Notes under the pieces: model-generated
What the model saw: the letters and a program-made list of their open reading frames with translations, nothing else
The model's database searches: none
Told to the model about the DNA's origin: nothing
Shown: one piece after another, positions 1-7,246 of the stretch
Position numbering within the stretch: the first letter of the stretch is position 1
Layout: each line of letters opens with the position of its first letter
Assembly (NCBI GenBank): GCA_017961295.1
Contig: JAGCXL010000005.1
Span: forward strand, 1-46,004
Source: Elusimicrobiaceae bacterium
GTDB taxonomy: Bacteria > Elusimicrobiota > Elusimicrobia > Elusimicrobiales > Elusimicrobiaceae
Direction of reading: 5' to 3'
DNA length: 46,004 nt
Made by a program: the position numbers and the translations under genes

Positions 1-34
1 CTTAATACTAGTATATATAGAGAAACGTATTTTG

Positions 35-79
35 TCAAGACCTGTTTTCTGTCTATTTTAGGCCCATACTTTGTTGCTC
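35..79. repeat. Direct repeat, first copy (45 bp)
   Basis: This 45-base stretch recurs at 196-240 with a single difference (T at 52, C at 213). It contains the left arm of the palindromic element at 44-170 and the first seven bases of that element's core. The second copy is therefore a truncated left half of the element. Confidence 0.9.
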
Positions 80-170
80 ACTCGGGCGGATACCTCCGCG
101 CTGCCGCGCGCATTTCGACAGTATTCCTTCCTCGTTCGCGCCGCGTCTTGGCCTAAAATCGTTTGAAAAC
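44..170 (+). repeat. Structured dispersed element, copy A
   Basis: This is an imperfect palindrome with nested helices. GTTTTC (44-49) pairs with GAAAAC (165-170). A 5x5 internal loop follows, then ATTTTAGGCC (55-64) pairs with GGCCTAAAAT (150-159). A 70-bp core lies at 73-142, with an inner hairpin CGCGC-TGCC-GCGCG (97-110). The core matches 23465-23534 (minus) at about 54 of 70 positions without gaps. The flanking arms have identical spacing in both copies but different sequence. It may be a non-coding RNA family or a REP/MITE-like element; I do not recognise it. Confidence 0.75.
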
Positions 171-195
171 TCCCCGTAGCATACTTCTCAAAATT

Positions 196-240
196 TCAAG
201 ACCTGTTTTCTGCCTATTTTAGGCCCATACTTTGTTGCTC
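196..240. repeat. Direct repeat, second copy (45 bp)
   Basis: This copy is near-identical to 35-79. Its ATTTTAGGCC (216-225) and GTTTTC (205-210) can also pair with the right arm of copy A (150-159 and 165-170). That right arm therefore has two possible partners, one on each side. Confidence 0.9.
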
Positions 241-249
241 TCTTGAAAC

Positions 250-320
250 TGTCATCCTGAACCACGGCCTTTACCGCTAGGCCGTGCCCTGAAAGGTAAT
301 GGGGCTGGTTTGGAATGACA
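250..320. repeat. Palindromic hairpin element
   Basis: Nested inverted repeats are visible. TGTCAT (250-255) pairs with ATGACA (315-320). After a 4x4 internal loop AACC (260-263) pairs with GGTT (307-310), and CACGGCC (263-269) matches GGCCGTG (280-286), sharing base 263. No T-run follows on either strand, so it is not a typical intrinsic terminator. It is more like a repetitive extragenic palindrome. Confidence 0.6.
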
Positions 321-342
321 AGCTCATAGATGACAAAAAATT

Positions 343-882
343 TTACCGGTTTTCCGGGCGGGCATACGGGGCAGGACGTTCGTTCTTACCCGCGTATTTG
401 ATAACTTGGATACGGGCCCCATTTTCACACAAAAAACTATAGCCCTTTAAACAGTAACGGTCACGGTCACAAACGCGGTCTTTATCGTAATTACACAAAA
501 ATTTGATACGCGGAGCTTTGGTATTGGCGGTAAGGGTGATTTTGGTCCAGTTATTATCAGTATCTATATCCAGTTTAAAACTATTTAAACTTAAAAACTG
601 GCGCATTCCGGGATTATTAAATCCCACTATTTCTTCTACTTTACGTTGGACGTCTTTTTTAAGGAAACGGCGGTCCCATCCTTTTTCGTAATACTCGGTT
701 ACGTGGGATTGCAACTGATAACGACGTGCCGCATAAGTGCCCGCAATCTGCATTTTTTGGTTGAGTACCAATAACCCAAAAATCTTGATAATAAAAAGCA
801 CAAAGATAATAAGCACCGGAAACAAAAGTACCATTTCGGTGGTGGCTTGGCCGCGGCGAGAAAAAATGCAGTGATGTTTCAT
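343..882 (-). CDS. TadE-like pseudopilin (second TadE), cysteine-rich tail
   Basis: A TadE-family minor pseudopilin of the Tad pilus, 179 residues. The prepilin-peptidase motif is visible as RRG-QATTEM (Gly11 then Gln, with Glu at +5). A hydrophobic helix follows at about 17-40, then an extracytoplasmic domain. The tail carries four closely spaced cysteines (C130, C138, C144, C152), which suggests two disulfides and is unusual for TadE. It is the last gene of the minus-strand run; its start lies one base after the stop of the TadG-like gene. It is probably processed by a prepilin peptidase that is not in this window. The family call is firm; the exact role (minor pilin or tip component) is inferred. 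Confidence 0.8.
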   Translation of the reverse strand: MKHHCIFSRRGQATTEMVLLFPVLIIFVLFIIKIFGLLVLNQKMQIAGTYAARRYQLQSHVTEYYEKGWDRRFLKKDVQRKVEEIVGFNNPGMRQFLSLNSFKLDIDTDNNWTKITLTANTKAPRIKFLCNYDKDRVCDRDRYCLKGYSFLCENGARIQVIKYAGKNERPAPYARPENR

Positions 883-883
883 A

Positions 884-2014
884 TCAGGGCCTCAAAATGA
901 CGTTGTACTTGGGCAGCGGATTAGGCCATACACAGTTGTTACTGGTACGCGGACAGCTCATAATCACACGATTGCGCACATAAGGCTTATATTTACCGAC
1001 TAAGTTAATATTAAAATGATTTTTAGGTAAGGGGAAATTTTGCTTGAGTGTAACCCCGCGTTTTAATTGGCGTAAATGTCCCCGGCCCGTACCGTCCGGA
1101 TAAGCAAATAAGAACAAAGGTTCGGCCCCCATTTCGGACATTTTAAGCGGAATTTCAATGGCTCCGCCGGTTCCCCCCGCCATATCAGACGCGGATACAT
1201 AAACAGTTAAATTATCTGCCTCTTGGCGCTTAGTAGGAATTGATAAATAAGGCATCAAGCGGCTCGCACTTTGGCGGGCACAATCCCCTTTTTTACAATC
1301 GTCTACGTTTAGATAATACCCTTCCCGGAAAATGCCGGCGTTTTTAATGAGTTTTTGGTACAAGTCTTTTTGTAAGTTAAAGGTATCGCCTACCTGCACA
1401 TACGTATTGAGGTAAGCCTTGATAGCCGGCAACCCAACCTGCTTGGCGGCCACATAGTGTTTCTCCACAATGTCTTTATTCATTAATACGACGGATTCTT
1501 TAATGGCGGCCGGGGTCTCTTTTTCCCACTCACTGCGGTCATAGTCCTTTTTTTCTTCATCATCCCAATCCCCTCGTTTAACGTAGTGGACGCCCCAATC
1601 GGTAGAGGTGGGTTTAGGAGGTTTGTTTTTTCCCCACTCATAATCGGGGGCTACGGTAGGAACCGCCCCTGCCTGAAAGAACAAATCAAATACCGTTAGG
1701 TTATCTTGGCCGCGATATTTACGACTTTTGTCAACAAGCTGCAAAGGCTCATCATACGTGCGCATAACACGGTAGGGCAACGGCCCGTTTAAAAGGCCTA
1801 CTGCGTTTAAAAAAACGCTCACGGTAGTCATTTGAGAATACGCCGCATTATCTAACGCAAACTGGTGGCGTACCTTGGCAATGGAAACCTTGGTCACTTC
1901 CACCAGTAAATAAATCACTAACACAAAGAGCGGTAACAAGAGAACAGCGGGCAAGAGGAGTTGTGCCCGGCGTTCCTGCAAGGTGCGCAGCACCTGCCGC
2001 TTAAGCGTGTGCAT
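884..2014 (-). CDS. TadG-like pilus assembly protein
   Basis: A 376-residue protein with a TadG-like N-terminus: a short basic segment, one hydrophobic helix (about 19-40) and then the segment where TadG proteins place a non-globular helix leading to the exported domain. It lacks the Gly(-1)/Glu(+5) processing motif of its TadE and Flp neighbours (the stretch reads RRAQLLLPAV), so it is probably a membrane-anchored, unprocessed protein. The exported part has no domain I recognise. It lies between a Flp pilin (1 bp gap upstream) and a TadE gene (1 bp gap downstream), so translational coupling is likely. The stop codon is TGA, which shows that TGA is a normal stop in this genome. Confidence 0.65.
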   Translation of the reverse strand: MHTLKRQVLRTLQERRAQLLLPAVLLLPLFVLVIYLLVEVTKVSIAKVRHQFALDNAAYSQMTTVSVFLNAVGLLNGPLPYRVMRTYDEPLQLVDKSRKYRGQDNLTVFDLFFQAGAVPTVAPDYEWGKNKPPKPTSTDWGVHYVKRGDWDDEEKKDYDRSEWEKETPAAIKESVVLMNKDIVEKHYVAAKQVGLPAIKAYLNTYVQVGDTFNLQKDLYQKLIKNAGIFREGYYLNVDDCKKGDCARQSASRLMPYLSIPTKRQEADNLTVYVSASDMAGGTGGAIEIPLKMSEMGAEPLFLFAYPDGTGRGHLRQLKRGVTLKQNFPLPKNHFNINLVGKYKPYVRNRVIMSCPRTSNNCVWPNPLPKYNVILRP

Positions 2015-2015
2015 A

Positions 2016-2192
2016 TTATTGTCCCTCGGGCAAGAGCTGCCCGATAAACGAGAAAATATAATGCACCATATCCGTATGAAATGTGGTCACAAACGCGGAA
2101 AAAATCACCACGACAGACACCAACATAAGTACATACTCAATGGTGGCTTGCCCGCGGGAGAGTTTCTCTTTTTCCGGTTTGGATACTTTCAT
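2016..2192 (-). CDS. Small Flp-type pilin (third Flp)
   Basis: A 58-residue protein too short for usual ORF cut-offs. It begins MKVSKPEKEKLSRG and continues QATIEYVLMLVSVVVIF. This is the class Flp/type IVb prepilin pattern: Gly(-1), Gln(+1), Glu(+5), Tyr(+6), then a hydrophobic helix. A short tail ends LLPEGQ. The reading frame is intact from ATG at 2192 to TAA at 2016. The gene is flanked by the NarL-type regulator (6 bp upstream) and the TadG-like gene (1 bp downstream), so it belongs to the operon. It is either a second major pilin subunit or a pseudopilin. Confidence 0.85.
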   Translation of the reverse strand: MKVSKPEKEKLSRGQATIEYVLMLVSVVVIFSAFVTTFHTDMVHYIFSFIGQLLPEGQ

Positions 2193-2198
2193 AGGACC

Positions 2199-2888
2199 TT
2201 ATTCTTCTTCTATAATTACGTTGCCTTCCGAGGAAATAAGCCCCTTTTCGATGGCTTTTACCACCGCTTCGGTACGGCTGCTAACCCCTAATTTATGGAA
2301 GGCGCTATTTAAGTGATTTTTAATTGTTTTAACACTACAATTGAGTTCTTTGGCCAGTTCTTTATTGCTTAGCCCTTTGCCTAACAAATCCATAATTTTA
2401 ATTTCTGTTTTGGTAAGCGTGGCTTGGCTGGGGACACCCCCATCTCCCATTTTGCGAAGGCCGTGCAACAGTTTTCCCATTAATTGTTGCGGAATCATAA
2501 GTCCCTCGCTGGTAAAGGTTTTAATAGAATTGACCAACTCCGTTGCCGGTAACATTTTGGATAAATAGCCGTTGGCCCCGGCCTGAATCGCATCTAATAC
2601 ATGGGCTTCATCCTCAAAGCTAGACAAAATAAGCACATTGACTTGCGGGCAAACTTCACGAATTTTGCGCGTAGCGTTGATACCGTCCATCTTGGGTAGT
2701 TTAATATCCATAAGGACCACATCGGGTTTAAGCTTTTTGGCCATGGCTACTGCTTCTAAACCGTCTGAAGCCTCCCCGACTACTTCCACCCACTTCTCGC
2801 CGGTTAAAATATCTTTAATACCTTCCCGGAATAATGTTTGGTCATCTGCAATTAAGACCGTAGTTTTCTTTTTCTTCGTTGTTGGCAT
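2199..2888 (-). CDS. NarL/FixJ-family response regulator
   Basis: A two-component response regulator of 229 residues. The receiver domain (about 9-128) has the acidic pair D15-D16, phospho-acceptor D61 (VLMDIKLP), S89 and K111. The C-terminal LuxR-type helix-turn-helix (about 160-222) contains the typical stretches KEIKIMDLL-like and SVKTIKNHLNSAFHKLG. It is expected to bind DNA when phosphorylated. Two histidine kinases are encoded directly upstream (22 bp gap) and a Flp pilin directly downstream, so regulation of the pilus locus is the natural inference. All catalytic residues are present. Confidence 0.92.
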   Translation of the reverse strand: MPTTKKKKTTVLIADDQTLFREGIKDILTGEKWVEVVGEASDGLEAVAMAKKLKPDVVLMDIKLPKMDGINATRKIREVCPQVNVLILSSFEDEAHVLDAIQAGANGYLSKMLPATELVNSIKTFTSEGLMIPQQLMGKLLHGLRKMGDGGVPSQATLTKTEIKIMDLLGKGLSNKELAKELNCSVKTIKNHLNSAFHKLGVSSRTEAVVKAIEKGLISSEGNVIIEEE

Positions 2889-2910
2889 AATCTCCTCTTA
2901 CTACTTTAAA

Positions 2911-4029
2911 TTAACCGGCAATCGGCAACGTAAAATTAAACGATGCTCCTTTGCCTAAACCTTCACTGTGGGCCCAAATACGTCCCTCGTGATTTAAAAT
3001 AATGTCCTTGGCAATAGACAAGCCTAACCCTAAACGGCCAACCCTGCTTTTATCCCCTACTTGCGTAAAGCTAGTAAATAGATGCGGAGCCATTTCGGGT
3101 TCGATTCCATCTCCAGAATCCGTTACCGATACTTTAGCATTTTTTGCGTCTATTTTACTAACAATGATACAAATTTGCCCATTATCCGGCGTGTGACGGA
3201 TGGCATTTTCCAAAATATTGGAAATTACTTGACGGATACGTTTTTCGTCGGCAACAACAGGGATTTCCCCGGCCGTTTCAAAACTAACGCGAATATTGCG
3301 TTTTTCTGCTTTTGCTTTAAAAATTTCTGCCGTTTTACGCAAGCTGGACGTTAATTCAAAACGGGTTTTTTCAATGCGCAACTTTCCTTTCTCAATAGCG
3401 GCCCAGTCCACCAGGTCTTTGATTAAATGCTCAATTTGCCCAATTGATTCATCCATAAACATCAACTTTTTCTGTTGGTCTTCGTTAGGAGTGAGTTTCT
3501 TTTTTAGCATATCAAAGCTCATTTTTAAGGTCATTAGCGAATTGGACAAATCGTGCGATACAATGGAAAAGAATTTGGACTTCATATTGTTTAAACGATC
3601 CAAATCCGCATTACGAGTTTTAAGCTGGGCAAGCAATTCTTTGTTGCTTTGTTCCAAGAAATATTTTTCCAATGCACGGTTAATCGTGCGTTTTAAGTAA
3701 TCAAAATCTACCGGTTTCATCAGAAAATCATACACGGATTCTTGCATAGCTTCCATAATAGAATTCAAAGAAGCATACGCCGTAATCATAATAATTTGCG
3801 TGTCTTGGTTAAATACGCGAATTTTACGAATTACATCCAGTCCGGTTTCGTCCGGCAGGTTATAGTCCATCAAAATAACATTAAAAAATTCACTGGAACA
3901 AATATCCAAACACTCCGCAGCCGTCCCCGCCTGGTACACTTTATATCCTTCAATTTCAAGTAAGTCTACCAAGGTTTCCCGCAGGTTGTTATCATCATCT
4001 ACTACTAAGATTTTAACTTGCTTCTCCAT
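2911..4029 (-). CDS. Receiver-histidine kinase hybrid (REC-HisKA-HATPase)
   Basis: A 372-residue soluble protein. An N-terminal receiver domain (about 5-120; D11-D13, phospho-acceptor D55, T83, K105) is followed by a coiled linker, a dimerisation/phospho-acceptor domain with H159 (SIVSHDLSNSL), and a HATPase domain (N-box NILENAIRHT, DSGDGIE and GLGLS boxes). The order REC before kinase is the reverse of classic hybrid kinases. It suits a relay in which another kinase phosphorylates this receiver and so controls its own kinase. It overlaps the upstream membrane kinase gene by 17 bp and precedes the NarL regulator. There is no membrane segment, so it is cytoplasmic. Confidence 0.9.
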   Translation of the reverse strand: MEKQVKILVVDDDNNLRETLVDLLEIEGYKVYQAGTAAECLDICSSEFFNVILMDYNLPDETGLDVIRKIRVFNQDTQIIMITAYASLNSIMEAMQESVYDFLMKPVDFDYLKRTINRALEKYFLEQSNKELLAQLKTRNADLDRLNNMKSKFFSIVSHDLSNSLMTLKMSFDMLKKKLTPNEDQQKKLMFMDESIGQIEHLIKDLVDWAAIEKGKLRIEKTRFELTSSLRKTAEIFKAKAEKRNIRVSFETAGEIPVVADEKRIRQVISNILENAIRHTPDNGQICIIVSKIDAKNAKVSVTDSGDGIEPEMAPHLFTSFTQVGDKSRVGRLGLGLSIAKDIILNHEGRIWAHSEGLGKGASFNFTLPIAG

Positions 4030-5908
4030 AACTTGTATCCCCTATGCGACGATAAATTTTAAGATAAATTTGAAAACAGCTCCCCTTCCCCAGTTCGCTC
4101 TTAATAAATAATTTTCCTTTGTGGCGCGTAATCGCTTTACGAACCACCGCCAACCCTAACCCCGTTCCGCGAGCTTTGGTAGTAAAGAAGGGAGAAAAAA
4201 TTTTATGACGGATCTCTTCGCTTACGCCCGGTCCCGTATCGCTCACATAAATACACACTAATTCTTTCCCTACCCTCGTACCTACCGTAACAGTTCCCCC
4301 CGTCGGCATGGCTTCTACAGCATTGGTGATTAGATTACGAATTGCTTGTTTGATTTCTTCCGCATCTACTTTTACACGAACACTTTCTTCGCTCAAATCT
4401 GCTTTTAGCGTAATTCCGGGAGCGGCCGGAAAAGAAAGAAGTAATTCGCGCACGTAACTATTCACCTCAATAGCACTTAAAATCATCTCGCGTGTGCGGG
4501 CATACCCCAGAACTTCACTAATGATACTATTAGCTTGGCGAATTTCCGCCTCAATAATATTAAACTGCTTAGTCACCTTTTGATCTGTCGAACGAACCAG
4601 GGTTTTAATCAAACGAGTGGCATTGCTAATAACTGCAAGTGGGTTGCGGATTTCGTGACTAATAATAGAAGCCATTTGTCCAATAGCTGCCAAACGTTCT
4701 GCTTTTACCAAGTCTTTCGTAGCTTGTTTAAGTTCGCGCGTACGATCTTCCACTCGTTTTTCAAGAGCCTGGTTCATATGCGCCAGTTCATCTTGGGTAT
4801 GTATCAACTCTTGGCGGCGTTTATGTAATGTTTCCGTCATATCCACAAACACACTGGCCAGTTCGCCAATTTCATTATGCGGGATTTCAATATCTTGGCG
4901 ATTGAGAACAAAATCATCATTTTCCCGCAATCTAACAGCTGCCGCACGCAAGCGTTCCAGTGGACGTGTAATAGGAATAATCACTAGATAGCTAACCACC
5001 CCTACAAACAAAAACATCATGCCGGCTACCCATACCACATCCCATAACGAAGAGTGAAAAATGCCCTCCATAAATAATTGCAAAGGTAAACTGGCAGCTT
5101 GAAATACATAAATACGCCAGTCCACCCCCGGCACACGTGCAATAGAAACCAATACATTGTCCTTGCTAACCAACGAAACTTCCCCGTTGTCGTTTCCCAT
5201 TAATTGTTCATCTATTTCACGCAAGGCTTGGGACAATTGATTGGTATCGGATGAAGTTAACCCGCCCGGAGCTCCGTTATAAGAAAGAATATCCCTGTGA
5301 CGAGAAACCAACACAGCATCCATATCCAACGGATAGGCTTGCAACAAAGATTTACTAATATCTTCCACATACAAAGCACTCGCCAATACCCCTGTAACGG
5401 TTGGATCATTCGCCTTGCGGTGCAAAGGAACAGCTAGCCAAATAAAAGGGATATCTCCCTCAAAAAACACATCACTTACAAACTTATTACCGTCCAAACA
5501 AGTTTGCTGCATCTGTTGTAAAACTTGTGAATAGTCCCCCGATTTTGGGCTAGTGCCCGTATCAAATATTTTTTTCCCTTTGGCAGAAAATACCGCAACA
5601 TAAAACAAGGACGGGTGACGAAGGCGTAAATAATCTAAATCTTCTTGGCTAATTAGAGGATAGCTTCCAAAGTCGGTATGTAAATCTGCAAATTCTGCCA
5701 ATAATTGCTCTTTAATAGTTAACGCATTGCGTACGGTAGAAGCTAACTGGACTGCTATCACTTGTTGTTTTTGCAATAATTCATTGGTAAGTAAACGACT
5801 ATTGGTACGCATAATACGGTAACCGATGAACAGTACCGGTACTATAGAAATAAGACTCAGTACTAACACCGCTTTCACAAATAAACCTTGAAAAAATTTT
5901 ATTTTCAT
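4013..5908 (-). CDS. Membrane sensor histidine kinase with Cache-like sensor and HAMP
   Basis: A 631-residue sensor kinase: membrane helix (about 10-30), a large extracytoplasmic Cache-like sensor domain (about 40-275), a second helix (about 280-305), a HAMP domain, a coiled coil, HisKA with the phospho-acceptor near residue 419 (IISHEIRNPLA) and a HATPase domain with DTGPGVS and GTGLGLAVV. All catalytic boxes look intact. It probably starts a phosphorelay through the REC-kinase hybrid and the NarL-type regulator encoded downstream. The ligand is unknown. A terminator-like hairpin separates it from the upstream tad genes, so it may have its own promoter, but I see no convincing -10/-35 pair in the 44 bp between hairpin and start. 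Confidence 0.9.
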   Translation of the reverse strand: MKIKFFQGLFVKAVLVLSLISIVPVLFIGYRIMRTNSRLLTNELLQKQQVIAVQLASTVRNALTIKEQLLAEFADLHTDFGSYPLISQEDLDYLRLRHPSLFYVAVFSAKGKKIFDTGTSPKSGDYSQVLQQMQQTCLDGNKFVSDVFFEGDIPFIWLAVPLHRKANDPTVTGVLASALYVEDISKSLLQAYPLDMDAVLVSRHRDILSYNGAPGGLTSSDTNQLSQALREIDEQLMGNDNGEVSLVSKDNVLVSIARVPGVDWRIYVFQAASLPLQLFMEGIFHSSLWDVVWVAGMMFLFVGVVSYLVIIPITRPLERLRAAAVRLRENDDFVLNRQDIEIPHNEIGELASVFVDMTETLHKRRQELIHTQDELAHMNQALEKRVEDRTRELKQATKDLVKAERLAAIGQMASIISHEIRNPLAVISNATRLIKTLVRSTDQKVTKQFNIIEAEIRQANSIISEVLGYARTREMILSAIEVNSYVRELLLSFPAAPGITLKADLSEESVRVKVDAEEIKQAIRNLITNAVEAMPTGGTVTVGTRVGKELVCIYVSDTGPGVSEEIRHKIFSPFFTTKARGTGLGLAVVRKAITRHKGKLFIKSELGKGSCFQIYLKIYRRIGDTSYGEAS

Positions 5909-5952
5909 TTTGTTTACCGTTTATGCGCAACATTAAAACTTCTTTTTGCAAA

Positions 5953-5983
5953 ATAGGGGCGGAGCTTAAAGCCCAGCCCCTAT
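5953..5983 (-). terminator. Intrinsic terminator after the thioredoxin-fold gene
   Basis: On the minus strand ATAGGGGC pairs with GCCCCTAT around an imperfect inner stem, and TTTT follows. It lies 20 bp after the stop of the DsbA-like gene and before the sensor kinase gene, dividing the tad locus into two transcription units or causing partial termination. The T-run is short, so termination may be incomplete. Confidence 0.6.
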
Positions 5984-6002
5984 ATTTAAGACTCGTTTAT
6001 TA

Positions 6003-6947
6003 TTAACAGCTACCGGTCGGAGCGGGAGCAGCAGAACCGCCACCCAGGGCACGACTCGGATCTAAGAAAGAGAAGCCTTTAATTTGTGCAGCTCCGCCGA
6101 AATCGGTCTGCACTTTACCTTCCCACAAGAAAGTAGGAGAAGCATTGATGCCGTATTGTTTACCATATTCGGCTTCCGCTTTTAAAAGTTCCAATCCTTC
6201 GGTATCAAATTTTTTCATAATTTTGTTCGGGTTGATACCTACTTCCTTCATAGCCTTATCCCAACGGCTGGATTGGTAGTCTTTGTTGCGCACTGCTAAA
6301 TATTGCCAAAACTTGGTAGGATAGTATTTAGCAATGAGCAATTGACGAACGTCTTCTTCCCATTCGGCAGAACCATGCAAGCTGGAAAAACCGTTTTGAG
6401 AATCATAATTTACGATATAACGGACTTTTACCATTTTATCCATGGGGAAATCGCCTCTTTTTTTGGCCTCAATGATAGCGTTTTCCGCCATTACACCGTA
6501 CGGACATTGGGACATAACAAATACTTCCATTAAGTCAGGTTTTGCTTCGGGATTTGTGTATACCCCCATTTGGGTTTGGTGCGCCAGCACAATGTAATCC
6601 GGTGTTTCTTGGATAATACCACGTTGTACATCCGGAGCCATTTTTTCATTAACGGCTTTTGTTTTCTTAAGCAAATAAAGCGGCAAAAAGCTGTAATCTA
6701 AATTAGACATCGTAGGATCTTGCATAGCTTGCATGGGACTAATTTTGGTAACTACTGGTTCCATATCCAAGTAGCCAGCCAAGCCACTGGTTAACCGAGG
6801 ATCCTCTTTCCCGGCATCATATTCCCCAGATTCTACAATAATTATCTCTACTTTCCCTTTTTTAGAGTTACTTTTTTGAGTGGTTTGTGCCATTAAACTA
6901 GGAATAGCCAACAAACCAACTAATATCATGACAACTAGTTTTTTCAT
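6003..6947 (-). CDS. Exported thioredoxin-fold (DsbA/GILT-like) protein with single active-site Cys
   Basis: A 314-residue protein with a cleavable signal peptide (residues 1 to about 20, ending LMAQ). A first domain of about 110 residues is unassigned. A thioredoxin-like domain follows with MSQCPYGV (C148) and a cis-proline loop NASPTFLW near 270. The usual CxxC is CPYG, so the second active-site cysteine is missing; the only other cysteine visible is the last residue (C314). It may be an isomerase-like, chaperone or thiol-sensing protein rather than a dithiol oxidase. Its place at the end of a locus of cysteine-rich pilus proteins suggests help in their folding. The fold call is good; the function is inferred. 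Confidence 0.72.
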   Translation of the reverse strand: MKKLVVMILVGLLAIPSLMAQTTQKSNSKKGKVEIIIVESGEYDAGKEDPRLTSGLAGYLDMEPVVTKISPMQAMQDPTMSNLDYSFLPLYLLKKTKAVNEKMAPDVQRGIIQETPDYIVLAHQTQMGVYTNPEAKPDLMEVFVMSQCPYGVMAENAIIEAKKRGDFPMDKMVKVRYIVNYDSQNGFSSLHGSAEWEEDVRQLLIAKYYPTKFWQYLAVRNKDYQSSRWDKAMKEVGINPNKIMKKFDTEGLELLKAEAEYGKQYGINASPTFLWEGKVQTDFGGAAQIKGFSFLDPSRALGGGSAAPAPTGSC

Positions 6948-6959
6948 TTATTTTCTCCT

Positions 6960-7229
6960 TTATTTATCTTCCAATTCTACACGTACGCCACGAACACCTA
7001 ACGTGCATAGAAAATTATATACAGCCAAAAAGACAACTGTGCTTACTAAAAACAACAGGGTCCCTTGGATAGTAAATAGAACAAGCCCCATCAAATAGGA
7101 AACTGTAAAAGAAGCTTCCGGCTTGAACACTTCTAAACAGGCCGCTACAAACATAACGGCAAATACTGCTAACGGAAACACCGAAAACAGTACATCTTTG
7201 ATAGATACTTTTTTAATTTCTACTTTCAT
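6960..7229 (-). CDS. Small two-helix membrane protein (DUF3566-like)
   Basis: An 89-residue protein with a short cytoplasmic N-terminus, two hydrophobic helices (about 12-32 and 42-70) and the ending VYNFLCTLGVRGVRVELEDK. That ending resembles the YN-x-hydrophobic-x-GG-hydrophobic-x-hydrophobic tail of small DUF3566-type membrane proteins. The role is unknown. It sits 12 bp before the thioredoxin-fold gene and 17 bp after the HAMP protein, in the same operon. The family comparison is from memory of the pattern, not a search. Confidence 0.55.
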   Translation of the reverse strand: MKVEIKKVSIKDVLFSVFPLAVFAVMFVAACLEVFKPEASFTVSYLMGLVLFTIQGTLLFLVSTVVFLAVYNFLCTLGVRGVRVELEDK

Positions 7230-7246
7230 AATACGCTCCTCAAAAA

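Larger units (their letters stand above)
1..342. other. Gene-free, repeat-rich intergenic region
   Basis: No open frame here has a plausible start or protein-like composition. The stretch holds a 45-bp direct repeat (35-79 and 196-240), a long imperfect palindrome (44-170) and a second hairpin (250-320). It lies downstream of the last tad gene on the minus strand, so part of it will be the 3' untranslated region of that operon. No U-tract terminator is obvious on the minus strand. Confidence 0.7.

Noticed and set aside
1-342. CRISPR array
   Set aside because: Only two direct repeats, unequal context and palindromic element structure; no regular spacers or cas genes.
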